This document shows positions 1-10,274 of a stretch of DNA of 64,000 bases, one piece after another. The DNA lies in assembly GCA_963920575.1 (NCBI GenBank), contig OY986966.1:19105656-19169655 (forward strand). Reading direction: 5' to 3'. Made by a program: the position numbers and the translations under genes. Source of the stretch: Narthecium ossifragum (Eukaryota > Streptophyta > Magnoliopsida > Dioscoreales > Nartheciaceae). The notes beneath the pieces were generated by a model that was given only the letters and a program-made list of their open reading frames with translations, did not search any database and was not told where the DNA came from. Numbering within the stretch: the first letter of the stretch is position 1; every line of letters starts with the position of its first letter.

Positions 1-491
1 TATTATTAGTTTTTTATATTTAATTGAGACCTAGTTGATATTTGACTGTTAGGAATTAATTAAGAGTCCTATTTGAGTTAGGAAGTTATTGTTAGAAGTT
101 GATACCGTCGATCCAACATCCCTCTGGAAAATCCACTCCAGTGGATCTCTTGCCCATCAACCTGCGACCCTTCCGCCAAAGTCCCAACCGTCGAAAACGT
201 CTCCTCGCCGGCGATCCTTAGCCGTCGGATCTTCATTTACAGCTTTGATAGTTGACTTAGTCAACCTTATCCCATCTAGTCAATCCAACCCAGTCAACCT
301 GATCCAGATCAACTCAGACTTGACCCAGTCAAATCCTACCTCAATCAGGCTCAGCCAGATCTGAACTAGCTCAAGCCAGATCCGATCCAACTAGCCAGAT
401 TCAGTCCATCAAGCCTGATCAGACTCAATTCTGATCAATTGGAGCAGTAGAGACCCGATACGAGAGGATTGTGAGTAGACCGCTCGTATCA
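1..491 (+). mobile_element. 3' portion of a 5' LTR, chromovirus-type
   Basis: The segment ends in CGTATCA at 491, followed after three bases by an initiator-tRNA-Met primer-binding site, so 491 is the end of a 5' LTR whose start lies left of the window. Chromovirus LTRs commonly begin TGATACG, which would pair with this end; the unrelated fragment at 39059-39960 does begin that way on its strand. The stretch is rich in TCAACC/GATC words and has no convincing coding potential. Its 3' partner LTR is not in the window. Confidence 0.7.
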
Positions 492-1844
492 ACTTGGTAT
501 CAGAGCTCCATCCCTCCGACTGTGCGGGCCAGAACCTTTCGAAAACTTTGCCATCATGTACGGAGTACCCCAAGAGAGTTTAGAACAACAATTCAAGATT
601 CTGCAGGGCTAGTTGACCCTCTATTTAACCAAGATGTAATGTGGTAGCAGGGAGTTAGAGCAAATCTCCCGTAGGTGATCAACTATAGCGCCGACGAGTC
701 CTACAGAGATTGCGAAACCTAACCATGAGCCAACTCAGATTATGGCTCCGGTTGTAATTTCAAGTTCGACTCCGACTGAGACGCCGGCAATCAGTAAAGT
801 AGAAGAACAAGAAGAAGCAGATCATGGAGAAGAAATCCAGGAGCAGTCAAAGAGCCAGAACCATCCAATCCTCAATAGAAGCAACAACCGTCTGATTCTC
901 AGATCGAACCAGAGCACCTGCTGTTGCAACCTATGCCAAACCCGGGTGAAACCTTCCTTCGACCTTTCCATGATTTTTCTAGATTTTTTCCTATTTTTCC
1001 AGATTTTTCCTGGAGTTTTCCCTCTCCTACCGGATTCGCTCAAGTCGCGGCTCGGATCACGCCTCCTTCCCCACGCACGGCTCGATCCGAGCTGACCCTT
1101 CGTCGTCCCGGCTCAAAACCAAAGCCCATCGGCTCGTCCCCGAGCCGCCACCCCAACGCCGCCCTGTGACATCATCCTCTCCACCTACCCACTGAGGAAG
1201 CATCGACGCCCTTCCCCGAAGCCACCGTGGCCGACCACGACCACGATCGAGGCTTGGATCGCTGAGTTCAACTCCGGCGAACTCTCCTGTTGCTGCATCC
1301 TCCACTCCGCCGTGTTCCGAGGACGATCTCACTATCAAACCTCACGAGAAAGGTACCAAGACCTTCCCGTACCTTTCCCAAACAAGATCGAGCACCGTTG
1401 AAGCCTCGTTCACCGACGATCATCGGCGACGACCTCCACCGCACCACCATCATCAGATCCGGTGTATCCGAAGCCCCATCCAGCGATCAAACCGTATGGA
1501 TGGAACCTCCAGGTCCCTGCGAAGCTTCCTGTGCCATTGCCACACTCCGGCAACCTCGTTTCACCGTTGATCTAGCTCCGGCAGCTTCTCAACCGTCCGA
1601 TCAAGACTGCAACTTGATCCAGCCGTCCGATCAACCTGATCATCGATCCGGTGATTTCGATCTTCGATCTGAACCTGATCATGGAGCCCCATGCGATCAG
1701 GACCGTCCATATCAAGTCCAAGTGATCACGATGCATCCACAACCGTTGATCAAGCATCCGAAGGTTGATTTAAGTCATCAAAGGAGCTACCCTCCTTATT
1801 CAGATGCCATATTCAATCTGATCAGATCTGACTATGATGGTACA
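492..1844 (+). mobile_element. Internal region of a decayed, probably non-autonomous LTR retrotransposon
   Basis: After the primer site a short reading frame opens at ATG 556 and stops at TAG 610 after 18 codons; its Gln/Glu-rich start looks like a gag remnant. From 742 there is a Glu/Gln-rich open stretch of about 60 codons (PVVISSSTPTETPAISKVEE at its start), then pyrimidine-rich and GATC-rich sequence to 1844. I see no protease, reverse transcriptase or integrase motif. Longer open frames here (for example 1290-1865) have biased low-complexity composition and are probably not coding. The body is cut at 1844 by insertion of a Tekay-like LTR; its continuation is not found in the window. Confidence 0.55.
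495..506 (+). other. Primer-binding site for initiator tRNA-Met
   Basis: TGGTATCAGAGC is the standard complement of the 3' end of plant initiator tRNA-Met. It primes minus-strand synthesis in many Ty3/gypsy and Ty1/copia elements. Its position three bases after an LTR ending CGTATCA fixes the LTR boundary and gives the element plus orientation. Confidence 0.9.
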
Positions 1845-2116
1845 TGTGAGGACCCGTTCCTCTAACTTGGTCCGACCGCTTTAGGTCGAAGGCCTGGCTT
1901 GGTTGGTTTTGGCCCGGTTGGCCTTGTTCAACGATCGCTTCGACCGTTGCAACTCCAATGGCATTTTGGTAATTTGCCCTTGTGGAGTTGGGTTTCACAC
2001 CCGCGTAATGCACACACGGCCCTGGATTAGATCTTTATAGGGGTTCCCGATCGGAAGATCGGAACTCGATCGGGAAAGATCGAGATGGACGACCGAGATT
2101 AAATCTCAGCATTAGT

Positions 2117-2124
2117 ATAAAAGA
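2117..2124 (+). promoter_or_regulatory. TATA box of LTR 1
   Basis: TATAAAAG lies 272 bp into the LTR, right after a cluster of GATC/CGATCG palindromes (2048-2092) and right before a long CT-rich stretch typical of a plant 5' leader. This layout fits an LTR promoter with transcription starting about 30 bp downstream. The functional call is inference. Confidence 0.65.
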
Positions 2125-2431
2125 CTCTCCCCTTTCCTCTCCCTTACCCGTGATCGTGTCGGCATCTCCCTCTTCTCTGGAGCTCATTCGCCATCGTCGC
2201 CGGCCGCCGCTCCTCCCCGAGCTCCCCCTCACCTCTCTCGAGTTCCCCAGCCTCCTCTACCCTCAGATTCGATCCTCTCTCATCCTTCCCTTTCTCCTGA
2301 GCTCGTCGGAAACCCTCTTCCTTGCTGATCGACGAGCTCCATCGGCCACCTCGCGTTGTTCCTTCGCCGCCACCAAGCTCCAGTGCCCAGGATAGCATCG
2401 GGAAGCTCAGATCCCATCTTTTCTGAGCTCT

Positions 2432-2451
2432 CAGGTAGGGTTTCCTACCTG
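2432..2451 (+). promoter_or_regulatory. Perfect hairpin holding a splice-donor-like GGTAGG
   Basis: CAGGTAGG and CCTACCTG form an 8-bp perfect stem around the loop GTTT, at the end of the GC-rich leader. AG|GTAGG resembles a plant 5' splice site. Comparable perfect stems occur at the same relative place in the LTRs starting at 5055, 51797 and 61092. Confidence 0.5.
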
Positions 2452-3446
2452 AATCTTTGATTCAGTCTTAGGTTAGGATATTCTTGTGATTGTGGGTTTT
2501 ATCCTTCATCTTTTTCATGATATTCATGCTAGATGTTGACTGGTTTTGGTTGTATGGATTTCGGATTTGATCAGAGGGTTTTGATTGGATTCTTTGTTGA
2601 TTTCTTCCTCCTACTTTGCTTCCCTAAACTTCGATTTCATATGACCTAAGTCCAATGGTTTGTTGATGGGTTTTAATTGGATTTAATCCATCTGTTCTTC
2701 CCGGATTTGGTTTTCGGCCCTTATTCTATGCATCCAGCCATGTTCTGTGCAGGTCTGGTGCTTTTCCGTGAGGAATCTCACGAAAACTTCACCGCGAAGG
2801 CTGTAGATCTTCGGATCTACTTTTAATTTCCACTGATTTCATAATTTTAGGATTTTTCTATGATTTATGATGAATTGTTCCCTGATCTGCGACGAAACTA
2901 AATCTTTGACAAAGTTTGGGTTTTTGGCTGAATTCTAGGTTTTATCTTGCTTTCGTTGCTTTGATCTTTTCACGGTAGATTAATAAGAATGCTAGATAAC
3001 ATGTATATTAATCCCATTGGGATTTTGATGGATTTGTGCATGCTTAGTTCTATGTCATGTTTATGGAGGTTCTATCCTTTTATGCAAATTGATATATTTT
3101 ATGTGATGAATACAAGTACGCTAGTAGGCGACTTTCAGATTGATTTCCTCTGAATTTAGCAAGGATTTCTCGAGTAGATAGGCTTGGGTTTTCTATTTAT
3201 GAAAATGCTATCTTAAATGAATTTCCTTGATTCCTCTTATCAATGTTATGTTAGCATTTCTTATCATGTTATAAATATGTGTATTTGTAATTCGGATCAT
3301 GCTAGTATATTTAAATGCCAAGTCTCATGCTAATGGATTGGGTTTTATTTATTGTTATACCACGTGTATTCCTTCGCCGATTTCATGTGCTTAGAAGCTT
3401 ACTTCAAATTGTAGCATGTTATCTATATGAATATATATATATAGAG

Positions 3447-3850
3447 AGAAATTTTCAGGGTAAAACCAGTTTGATAACTCTTTACATCAAACTCCAATCG
3501 TGATCGTCCGATCCGATCGGACGATCACGATCAAAATCAGGGTTCTTAGGTATTAACTCTTACATCAACCCCCGCCGAGCTACATAGGTATTAGTCCTGA
3601 GCTCGATATCCTCCTCTCCTCCAGAGCGCCGGCGGCCCCAGCATCCCTCCTCCTCTCCTCCGGAGCGCCGGTCCCACTACCCCAGTCGCCGCTTCTCCGT
3701 CGACCAACGTCGCCCTCGGCATCCCTCCTCATCTCCTCCGAAGCGCCAGTCCTGTGACCAGCTTCTCCGCCGACCAACGTCACCCTCGGCATACCTCCTC
3801 ATCTCCTCCAAAGCGCCGGTCCCGCGACCAGCTTCTCTGCCGAACCCACC
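3447..3850 (+). repeat. Left terminal inverted repeat of MULE A
   Basis: The terminal part holds a GATCGTCCGATC/GATCGGACGATC palindrome (about 3499-3530). A GC-rich part follows, with repeated CTCCTCTCCTCCGGAGCGCC-like and GACCAACGTCGCCCTC units. The reverse complement of 41690-42076 follows the same order (ctttctacatc, a GGTCAGGAT-type core, TTATTAGGTATTAGCTC, then the GC-rich units), so the two are inverted repeats of roughly 400 bp. The extreme outer ~20 bp is not preserved on the right copy. Confidence 0.75.
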
Positions 3851-4804
3851 GGCCGCTCACAACCCAACTCTCCTCGTCCTCCCGTGCCCTAGAGATCACC
3901 TCGCCGCATCCTCCTGTGTCCTAGAGATCACCTCATCGCCTCGCCACCACAGCCTCGCCCTGTCCTCCCGTGCCCTAGACATCGCTCCCAGGCCCCAGCT
4001 CGCCACCTCGAGCTTCTTCGCATCGCCTCGACAACGGCGCTCCAGCGGTCCCGACATCCCTCCTCTCCTCCGGAGCGTCAGTCCCCCCAGTCGCCGCTTC
4101 TCCGCCGACCAACGTCGCCCTCAGCATCCGTCAACCTCTTCCCAAACTCGGAGCTTCTTCCCCGTCCTCCCTCGCCCCGTCAGCCCTCGAGCTCAATCTT
4201 CTTCGCAAACTCGGAGCTTCTTCCCATCGCCCCGTCCACCCTCGAGCTTCCACGACCGCCGGCGATCCAGATGGCCCCTAAGCTGGATTTCTCGAACATT
4301 ACGCTCGCCATTGCTGTGAGCTGCTAACAGTTACATTTGTTCCTCTGCATCTCTTTGCCTATCTTCTGGTTGATGAGGTGCGTTAATTTAGCCATTGTCT
4401 TTGTGTTAATGGATAGTAGACTGCAATTCAAGGATAGAAGACTCCCTCATACAAGAGCACAAAAACAATAGCTAAACTTCATCCTCGATATGTTTGATCA
4501 TATCCATAAGTTCACTTGATCTGATTGAGCACGTTATGATGCTTCGAGTTTCCTTTTGATGGGTATTGCTTGTGGTGGATCAAGGTTTTCGGCAATGATA
4601 GTTGTAACATCCCATGTGCTCAATGCGTGCTCTTTTATTCGTTTTAATAAAATGCAGTCTGGTAACCGTTTTTGCCCTTGCCGATTATATTTGTTTTGGG
4701 TCCTTCGTATCTTGAGGTTTGTTGTCGTAGTGTTCAATTTACTAATGGTCCTATTGCTTTTCTAAATATGCTTAATCCTACAATTTGTTTTTGCTGCATT
4801 CAAG

Positions 4805-4872
4805 ATTGGAGAGTCCCGGTGTTAAACTCCACGGAATCATGCTCATAATCTGTATTGGAGTGCTATTAACAG
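4805..4872 (+). pseudogene. Captured exon resembling sugar-phosphate/phosphate translocators (copy in MULE A)
   Basis: Bounded by a plausible acceptor (TTCAAG|ATTGG) and donor (ACAG|GTAAAA), this 68-bp segment reads LESPGVKLHGIMLIICIGV then LLT in one frame, a membrane-helix segment. The pattern (L)ESPxxKLxGIxxIIxxGVLLT is characteristic of one conserved stretch of plant DMT-superfamily translocators of the At1g06470 type; that assignment rests on recalled family patterns. The same exon with the same splice signals is in MULE B (41220-41287). No neighbouring translocator exons are convincing, although an ATG-started 16-codon stretch at 4271 (SNITLAIA) is also shared with MULE B. Confidence 0.6.
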
Positions 4873-5662
4873 GTAAAATGCTTGCCAAGAATTCACAAAG
4901 TGCGAAGTTAGATATTATTGATTGTTTTTTTAGTATGGTTCCTTAAAAAGTACTAGCTTTGATGCTAAGACCGTGCGCCTTTTTTTTATCCTACTTGTTG
5001 AAGTTTTTTCAAGTATCATTTTGATATTTATGTTTGGCCATCACTGGCAGCTTTTGTGAGGACCCGTTCCTCTAACCTGGTCCGACCACGTTGGGTCGAG
5101 GATCTGGTTTTGTTGTTTGGCTCGGTTGGCCTTGGTTGCGATCGGTTGATTGCATCGCTACTTTTGAACCCAGGGGCAATTTGGTAAAATTGTGCCCTGG
5201 CGGCACACCCGTGTGGTGCACACATAGCCTTGATTGATGTACATGATTGTTTAGATTCAGTAGGAGCGTTCGTGATCGTCAGATCCGGACGAGATTGCGA
5301 CGAGATCACAAGTTGGAGTCAAGTCGGATTCAGTCCGATCAGTTGGCTCATCTGAACCGGCTAAGTCACTTAAGTGACTTAACCCTCTTCTCTCTCTCTC
5401 TCTTTCTTTATTTTTTTCCCTTTTTTTCCTCTCTTTTCCCTCTCCTTTCCCCTGCCTTCCCTGTGCCCTATCCCTTCTCCACCTTCCATTTCTCTCTCCC
5501 GATGCAACTTCCGTTCATCCCCGGTGACCTGGAGGCAGCGGCGAGGCCATCTTCCCCCTCCTCCTTCCGCCCCTTTCTCTCTCCCGCGGCCTCTCTTCCT
5601 TCTCCGGTGACGACGACGATAATGGGAGGACTCCAGCGGCTCTCCGGCGAGCTGGAGACAGC

Positions 5663-5685
5663 GATCTAGGGTTTCTACCTAGATC
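5663..5685 (+). promoter_or_regulatory. Leader-end hairpin in solo LTR 5055
   Basis: GATCTAGG and CCTAGATC make a perfect 8-bp stem around the 7-nt loop GTTTCTA, directly after the GC-rich leader. The position matches the hairpins at 2432, 59548 and 62311, but the stem sequence differs, so what is kept is the ability to pair rather than the bases. Confidence 0.45.
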
Positions 5686-6403
5686 TTTGGGTTAAGCTAG
5701 ATCTAGGGTTTGATTTGTTTATTTGTTGATTTCTTTGTGCTAATTAGTCCCTCTAAGCATGCTTAGTAACTGATTGAAGCTTCATGCGATTTGATTCGGG
5801 TTTTATCCGGATTTTTGGAAGTTTTTCCCGGATTTTCGTGGATGCTCTGTTCTTCGATGAACAATCAGTTTCCAGATCGATTTCTGAGCTGTTTGATCAT
5901 GATCTCGGGAAACTTTCTAGATGAAAGTTGTAGATCATCGAATCTACTTTCAATTGCCGCTGATTTCATAATTTTTGGATATTTTCTATGATTTATGATG
6001 AATTTTTCCCTGATTTGCGACGAAACTGAATCTTTGATAAAGTTTGGGTTTTTGGCCGAATTTTGGGTTTTATCTTGATTTCTTTGATTTGATATTTTCA
6101 TGGTAGATTAATAAGATTGCTAGATAACATATATGTTAATCTCAGTAGGATTTTGATAGATTTTTGCATGCTTAGTTCTAGGTCATGTTTATGGAGATCT
6201 TCTCCTTTTATGCAAATTGATATATTCTACGTGATGAATACTAGTATGCTAGTAGGCGGTTTTCAGCAGGATTTCCTGTGAATTTAACATGGATTTCTCG
6301 AGAGAATAGACTTGTGTTTTCTATTTACGAAAATGCTATATTTGATGAATTTCCCTCGATTCCTCTTATCAATGTTATGTTAGCATTTTCTTAGCATGTT
6401 ATC

Positions 6404-6408
<5 letters not shown>

Positions 6409-6440
<32 letters not shown>
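6409..6440. repeat. (TA)n microsatellite in solo LTR 5055
   Basis: An uninterrupted AT/TA run ends at GTAGGCCCTATGTG. The equivalent tract in LTR 1 is where MULE A, MULE C and the Helitron now sit, so this copy shows the empty-site arrangement. Confidence 0.9.
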
Positions 6441-6443
<3 letters not shown>

Positions 6444-8048
6444 GGCCCTATGTGTGGCCCAGCCCTATGTGAGGCTTGTGGTTGAACCAAGGGAGTCATG
6501 CCCCTTGGGATGTTTTGATAATTAAATGGGCAGAGGCTGTGCCCTAGTTGTTGTTTATTATATTTGTTGTTGATTGATGATTCCGTGGCCGGGGTTGTGC
6601 CTTAGTTGTAGAAATTGCGGTTGACGGCTGTGGACATCGTCGTAATGCCGAAATTTCAATTGAATGTGTTGTTGCTTGTTTACGGCCCGTGGGCGCCGTT
6701 ATCCTGTTGGATTATTGTTGTTTAGACCTTTATCTGCTTTATGCATGTTTACCCCTTGGCGAGCTGTAGGCTATGCCTAGCACTGTATGTTGTGATGTCA
6801 TATTGTTGCATGTATGATTTCCTCTTGATGTGCGTGTAAGCATTGCATGCATTTGATTGCATTAGAAGCATCAGGCTAGGTGGTAGGCGATGGATTCGAT
6901 CGTCGATCCGGGGTTCTTGGGTTGCCCAGATCTAGCCCTAGGACAGGGGTTTGGGTAGTCGAGGATTAGGACGTGATTGTCATCAATGATTATGTTTGAT
7001 ATTATTCGAGGATTATTAGGTAGTCGGACTGGAATATTGCATTGTTTGAGGTTTAGAGGTCGTGTTGTTTCTCCAAGGCCAAGTGCTAAGGATGGATGTC
7101 GATGCGTTCCTGACGTGGTCCCCAAGTATGGCAGTCCTGCTTAGGTAAGGGTGATCCCGCATGGTACTATTCCCCTGTTGGTGCTTAGGGTGATCTTGGT
7201 AACATGTTCAAGAGAGAGGTTCATGATGGGAGCCCTTGGGACATCGATAGGGTTATGGGACCCTTGGTATTCCTTAGACTTAGGCGGAGAGGCAACACAG
7301 TTGTTTTCCTCCATTCAGTGTGCCATAGAATAGCGTAGAACTCTACTGAGCTTTGTTGCTCACTCCTACCTGGGTTGCATCGGCGATGCATGTCGATGCA
7401 GTCCTTTCCTTTCAGGTGATCTTCTGGGCGTTGGTGCGCTATTCTCGAGGTGATCGCGAACTTGGAGTTTTGAGCAGTACTTGACGATCCTGGAGTTTTT
7501 CCTTTTGTTAATAATTGTACATCTACAGTTTAATTAAATGTATAATTTCCCTCTTCGAGGATTTGATTATTTGTATTAATTTATGTGATGAGGCTTGGTG
7601 GAATTATTGTATAAATAGATGATGTACAAGAATCTATGTCAGTAAGTGAAATGATAATAGTAGAATTGTATTAATGTTGAATTTAGAATTGTTTTACTTA
7701 TTGTTTTAAATCTGTGGTGAATTTGTAAACTGCATAGGGATCAAATTAAGGAAATACAGGAGAGACTCTCGCCGTTTGATTTTAGTAATAGGTTTAGGAC
7801 CCTCACGTCCCGGCTCGGATGGGTTTTTTGGGTCAGGGCGTGATAGCTTTGCTTTCAAATTTGGAAATGTTATGTTGTTTCCTATTTTTAGTTTGGTGTC
7901 TTTTTGGTTGAGCATTTCATTTAATAGCAGTGCATCATCTCAGAACTTATTCGATTTTAACGCATTTTTTATGTAGGCTTACTAATGTCTTTCCTCCCTT
8001 TCAACCCGTAGGTGACAGTTGAGCTACATCTCCTTAACCCAAAGATCC

Positions 8049-8610
8049 ATGTCTTCTCCGACTTCTTCATAGGAAAGTAGCCACCACAGTGGAGGTTCTT
8101 TCGCCTCCTCGAGGGGGGGTGATTACTTCTATTTTTGTGGGGTGAAGACCAAACAAAGGGTTTCAATGACGAAGAAGAATCTTGGAAGGAGATTCATAAA
8201 TTGTGCAATCGAACAAGTAATTTTGCTACTTATTTGCTATTGGTAAATTTTAATTGGAATTAGGACTCGCTCAACATATCTTCCTCTTTCTACTGTAGAG
8301 TCATGGTGGATGCAAATTCTTCTTGTGGATTGAGCCAGGTGTGTGTGAGCCATATGTAGATTCTGTCATCAAGGGACTTAGTGATAAGATGTAGAAAGTG
8401 GAAGCATGTTTGGGATCCTGTCAAGCAAATGAGGAGAAGGCAATGGCAGATGTACAAGCTATGAAGAAATTGATTGATGATAAAGACAAGCTAATTGCAA
8501 TACTTGAGAAGCAAAATGGTCAATTGAAATCTAGAGCCAAGACATACCGGATTAGTTTGATATTGTTATCCATAATAGCAATTAACCTAGCTTTCTATTG
8601 GGTTGTGTAA
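8049..8610 (+). pseudogene. GRF-type zinc-finger protein with coiled coil and C-terminal membrane helix, broken
   Basis: Exon 1 (ATG 8049 to about 8217) reads through YFYFCGVKTKQ and NLGRRFINC and ends at a GT. An intron of about 82 bp ends in TACTGTAG near 8299. Exon 2 begins SHGGCKFFLWIEP. Together these give the GRF zinc-finger signature (C, GRxFxxC, CxFFxW). A Glu/Lys-rich helix follows (KLIDDKDKLIAILEKQNGQL), then a hydrophobic C-terminal segment ending NLAFYWVV. The GRF-plus-coiled-coil-plus-membrane-anchor layout is common in plant GRF proteins. Two in-frame TAG codons break it, one after the first seven codons (about 8070) and one near 8393. It lies in MULE A upstream of the transposase and in the opposite orientation; MULE C lacks it. 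Nucleic-acid binding is the known GRF role; any role in transposition is inference. Confidence 0.75.
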
Positions 8611-9931
8611 CTTGTGGACGTTCTTCTCCTTATTTTTCTTTCTCATGTTTGTATTATTTCGTGGTTTGGGTGCCAATGGAAATAAGGAAACATACCATCT
8701 GCATATGTTTGTATTTGTTCTTTTTGAGCAAAAATTTACGACTTTGTACCGTAAATTCTCATATTAACTGTGACTATTGGTTCTGGTTTGCTGGACTATA
8801 AACAAATAAACCCCCATTTGGATGGTTGGTGAATTTTTTATAAAAAAATTAAGGCTTTTACTTTGATGTAGGGTGGTGGGTATATACACTCATCATGCAT
8901 TCCCCTGTTAGCTACTTTGCGCTATTGAATGATTTACGAACAGGAAGAATCATACAAATGTGAAATACAACAAATTGCCACAGTTCTCGTTTGAGTACAA
9001 TAAAAGAATGGTTATCAAGTAACCATGATTGATAATAGCTAAAACGTTTGAAGAAGCCAGGCCTGTCCAAACTGGACAAGTTCTGCATACAGGGTACATG
9101 TGAGGACCCGTACCTCCAACCCGGTCCGACCGCGTTAGGCCGAGGGTCTTGTTTGTGGTTTGGCCCGGTTGTCCTTGGGATGCGATTGGTTGATCGCATC
9201 GCTGTTTTTGACCCTAGTGGCATTTTGGTAAATATGTTCCGTGGTGGTCAGTTTCACACCCGCGTTACACACACGGCCTTGGATTGATGTATGTGTTTGA
9301 TTAGAACCTTAAGGGTGCTTCCGATCGGAAGATCGGAGCTCGATCGGGAGAGATCGAATCGGACGGCTGTGATCGATTCCAGCTTTCTATTTAACCCTTT
9401 CTTTTCTCTCTCTTTCCCTGGCTTTCTTTCTTCTCCTTCCGTTCTCTCTCTTCCTCTCTCCAACCGACTGAGCTAGGGCTTGGAGGCGCGATCTTCGAGG
9501 AGCGGATCTTGGCGATCGAAGTTGGGGGATACGTGGAGGAGCTAACCTGCTTGTTCAAGTAGGTGTTTCTACCCCGATCGTATGGTTGGGTTCTCCTAGG
9601 ATAGGTTTAATGTGTATTCACTGTAGGAATACATGATAGAATGTTGTGTAGTTCAATGCATGTGTATTATGGCTTGTGTAGAGTAGCCCTATAACTTGGT
9701 TTTCGTATTTTATCGGATGATTTCCGTATTATCGCTGTTTTGTCGGTTTTCGGTCATTAAGACCTAGATTTGAGATTTAACCATAAAAATTGTGTTTTCT
9801 TCGCACCAATAGTTTCCCCATCATCTTTTATGCATGCATGCAAAGTTTCATTGATTTCCAACTTGATTTGATCATTCAAATCCAAGAAATTGGATTCCAG
9901 GCACTGTTCTGAGGAACTGCGCCGTGCAGCT

Positions 9932-10274
9932 GACGGTCGATCGGTGGATCGACCGTCAAGCATTGATATACTTCTTTCGGACCTGACGGTCGACCGTCGG
10001 ATCGACCGTCAGGCTCTGTCGCGTTTTGGGCCTCCCACGGTCGATGTTCTGATCGACCGCGGGCTCCTTAACCTTTTTCCACCTTACCTCACGGTCGACC
10101 GTCGGATCGATCGTCGCATCGACCGTAAGGCTCTGTCTCCTTCTTGGCTCCCCATGGTCGATGTCCCGATCGACCGTGGCCCTTATATTTCCCATGCTTT
10201 TGTCTCACGGTCGACCGTCGGATCAACCGTCGCATCGACCGTGGCCTCACGGTCGACGGTCGGATCGACCATCA
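9932..10274. repeat. Array of about seven GGTCGACC-type palindrome pairs
   Basis: Units start near 9933, 9982, 10038, 10091, 10155, 10206 and 10249. Most contain two TCGA-centred motifs such as ACGGTCGACCGT and GATCGACCGT a few bases apart, separated by non-repetitive 25-30 nt spacers. The palindromes are much better kept than the spacers. The same core occurs in the unrelated Athila LTRs at 21993-22240 and 30478-30610. Open frames across the array are a composition artefact. Confidence 0.85.

Larger units (their letters stand above)
1845..3446 (+). mobile_element. Tekay-like LTR 1, left part (continues at 51061)
   Basis: It begins TGTGAGGACCCGTTCC, the same start as the LTRs at 5055, 9099 and 10742. 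The bases before it are GTACA (1840-1844), a candidate target-site duplication whose partner I cannot find. About 200 bp in lies a GATC-palindrome cluster (2048-2092), then TATAAAAG, a CT-rich leader, a GC-rich stretch and a hairpin at 2432-2451. From about 2640 it runs parallel to the LTR at 5055, up to the (TA)n tract. There MULE A interrupts it, and the LTR resumes at 51061 with the same flank (GTAGGCCCTATGTGTGGCCC). Confidence 0.85.
5055..7845 (+). mobile_element. Solo Tekay-like LTR (2,791 bp), TSD GCTTT
   Basis: It begins TGTGAGGACCCGTTCC and ends GGGCGTGATA, with identical 5-bp target-site duplications GCTTT at 5050-5054 and 7846-7850. No internal retrotransposon sequence is present, so it is a solo LTR left by recombination. 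The terminal dinucleotide is TA where the family has CA, consistent with a C-to-T change. Inside are a GATC cluster about 220 bp from the start, a CT-rich stretch (5385-5440), a GC-rich leader, a hairpin at 5663-5685 and a long (TA)n tract. The second half resembles 51061-51796. Confidence 0.9.

Noticed and set aside
1290..1865. 191-codon plus-strand frame
   Set aside because: It crosses the boundary of LTR 1 at 1845 and is dominated by repeated GATC/CGATC words; not a conserved protein.
9932..10274. Array considered as a CRISPR-like repeat-spacer array
   Set aside because: Regular palindromic repeats with unique spacers superficially resemble CRISPR, but the repeats vary, the units are about 50 bp with degenerate 10-12 bp cores, the context is a plant LTR, and no cas gene exists.
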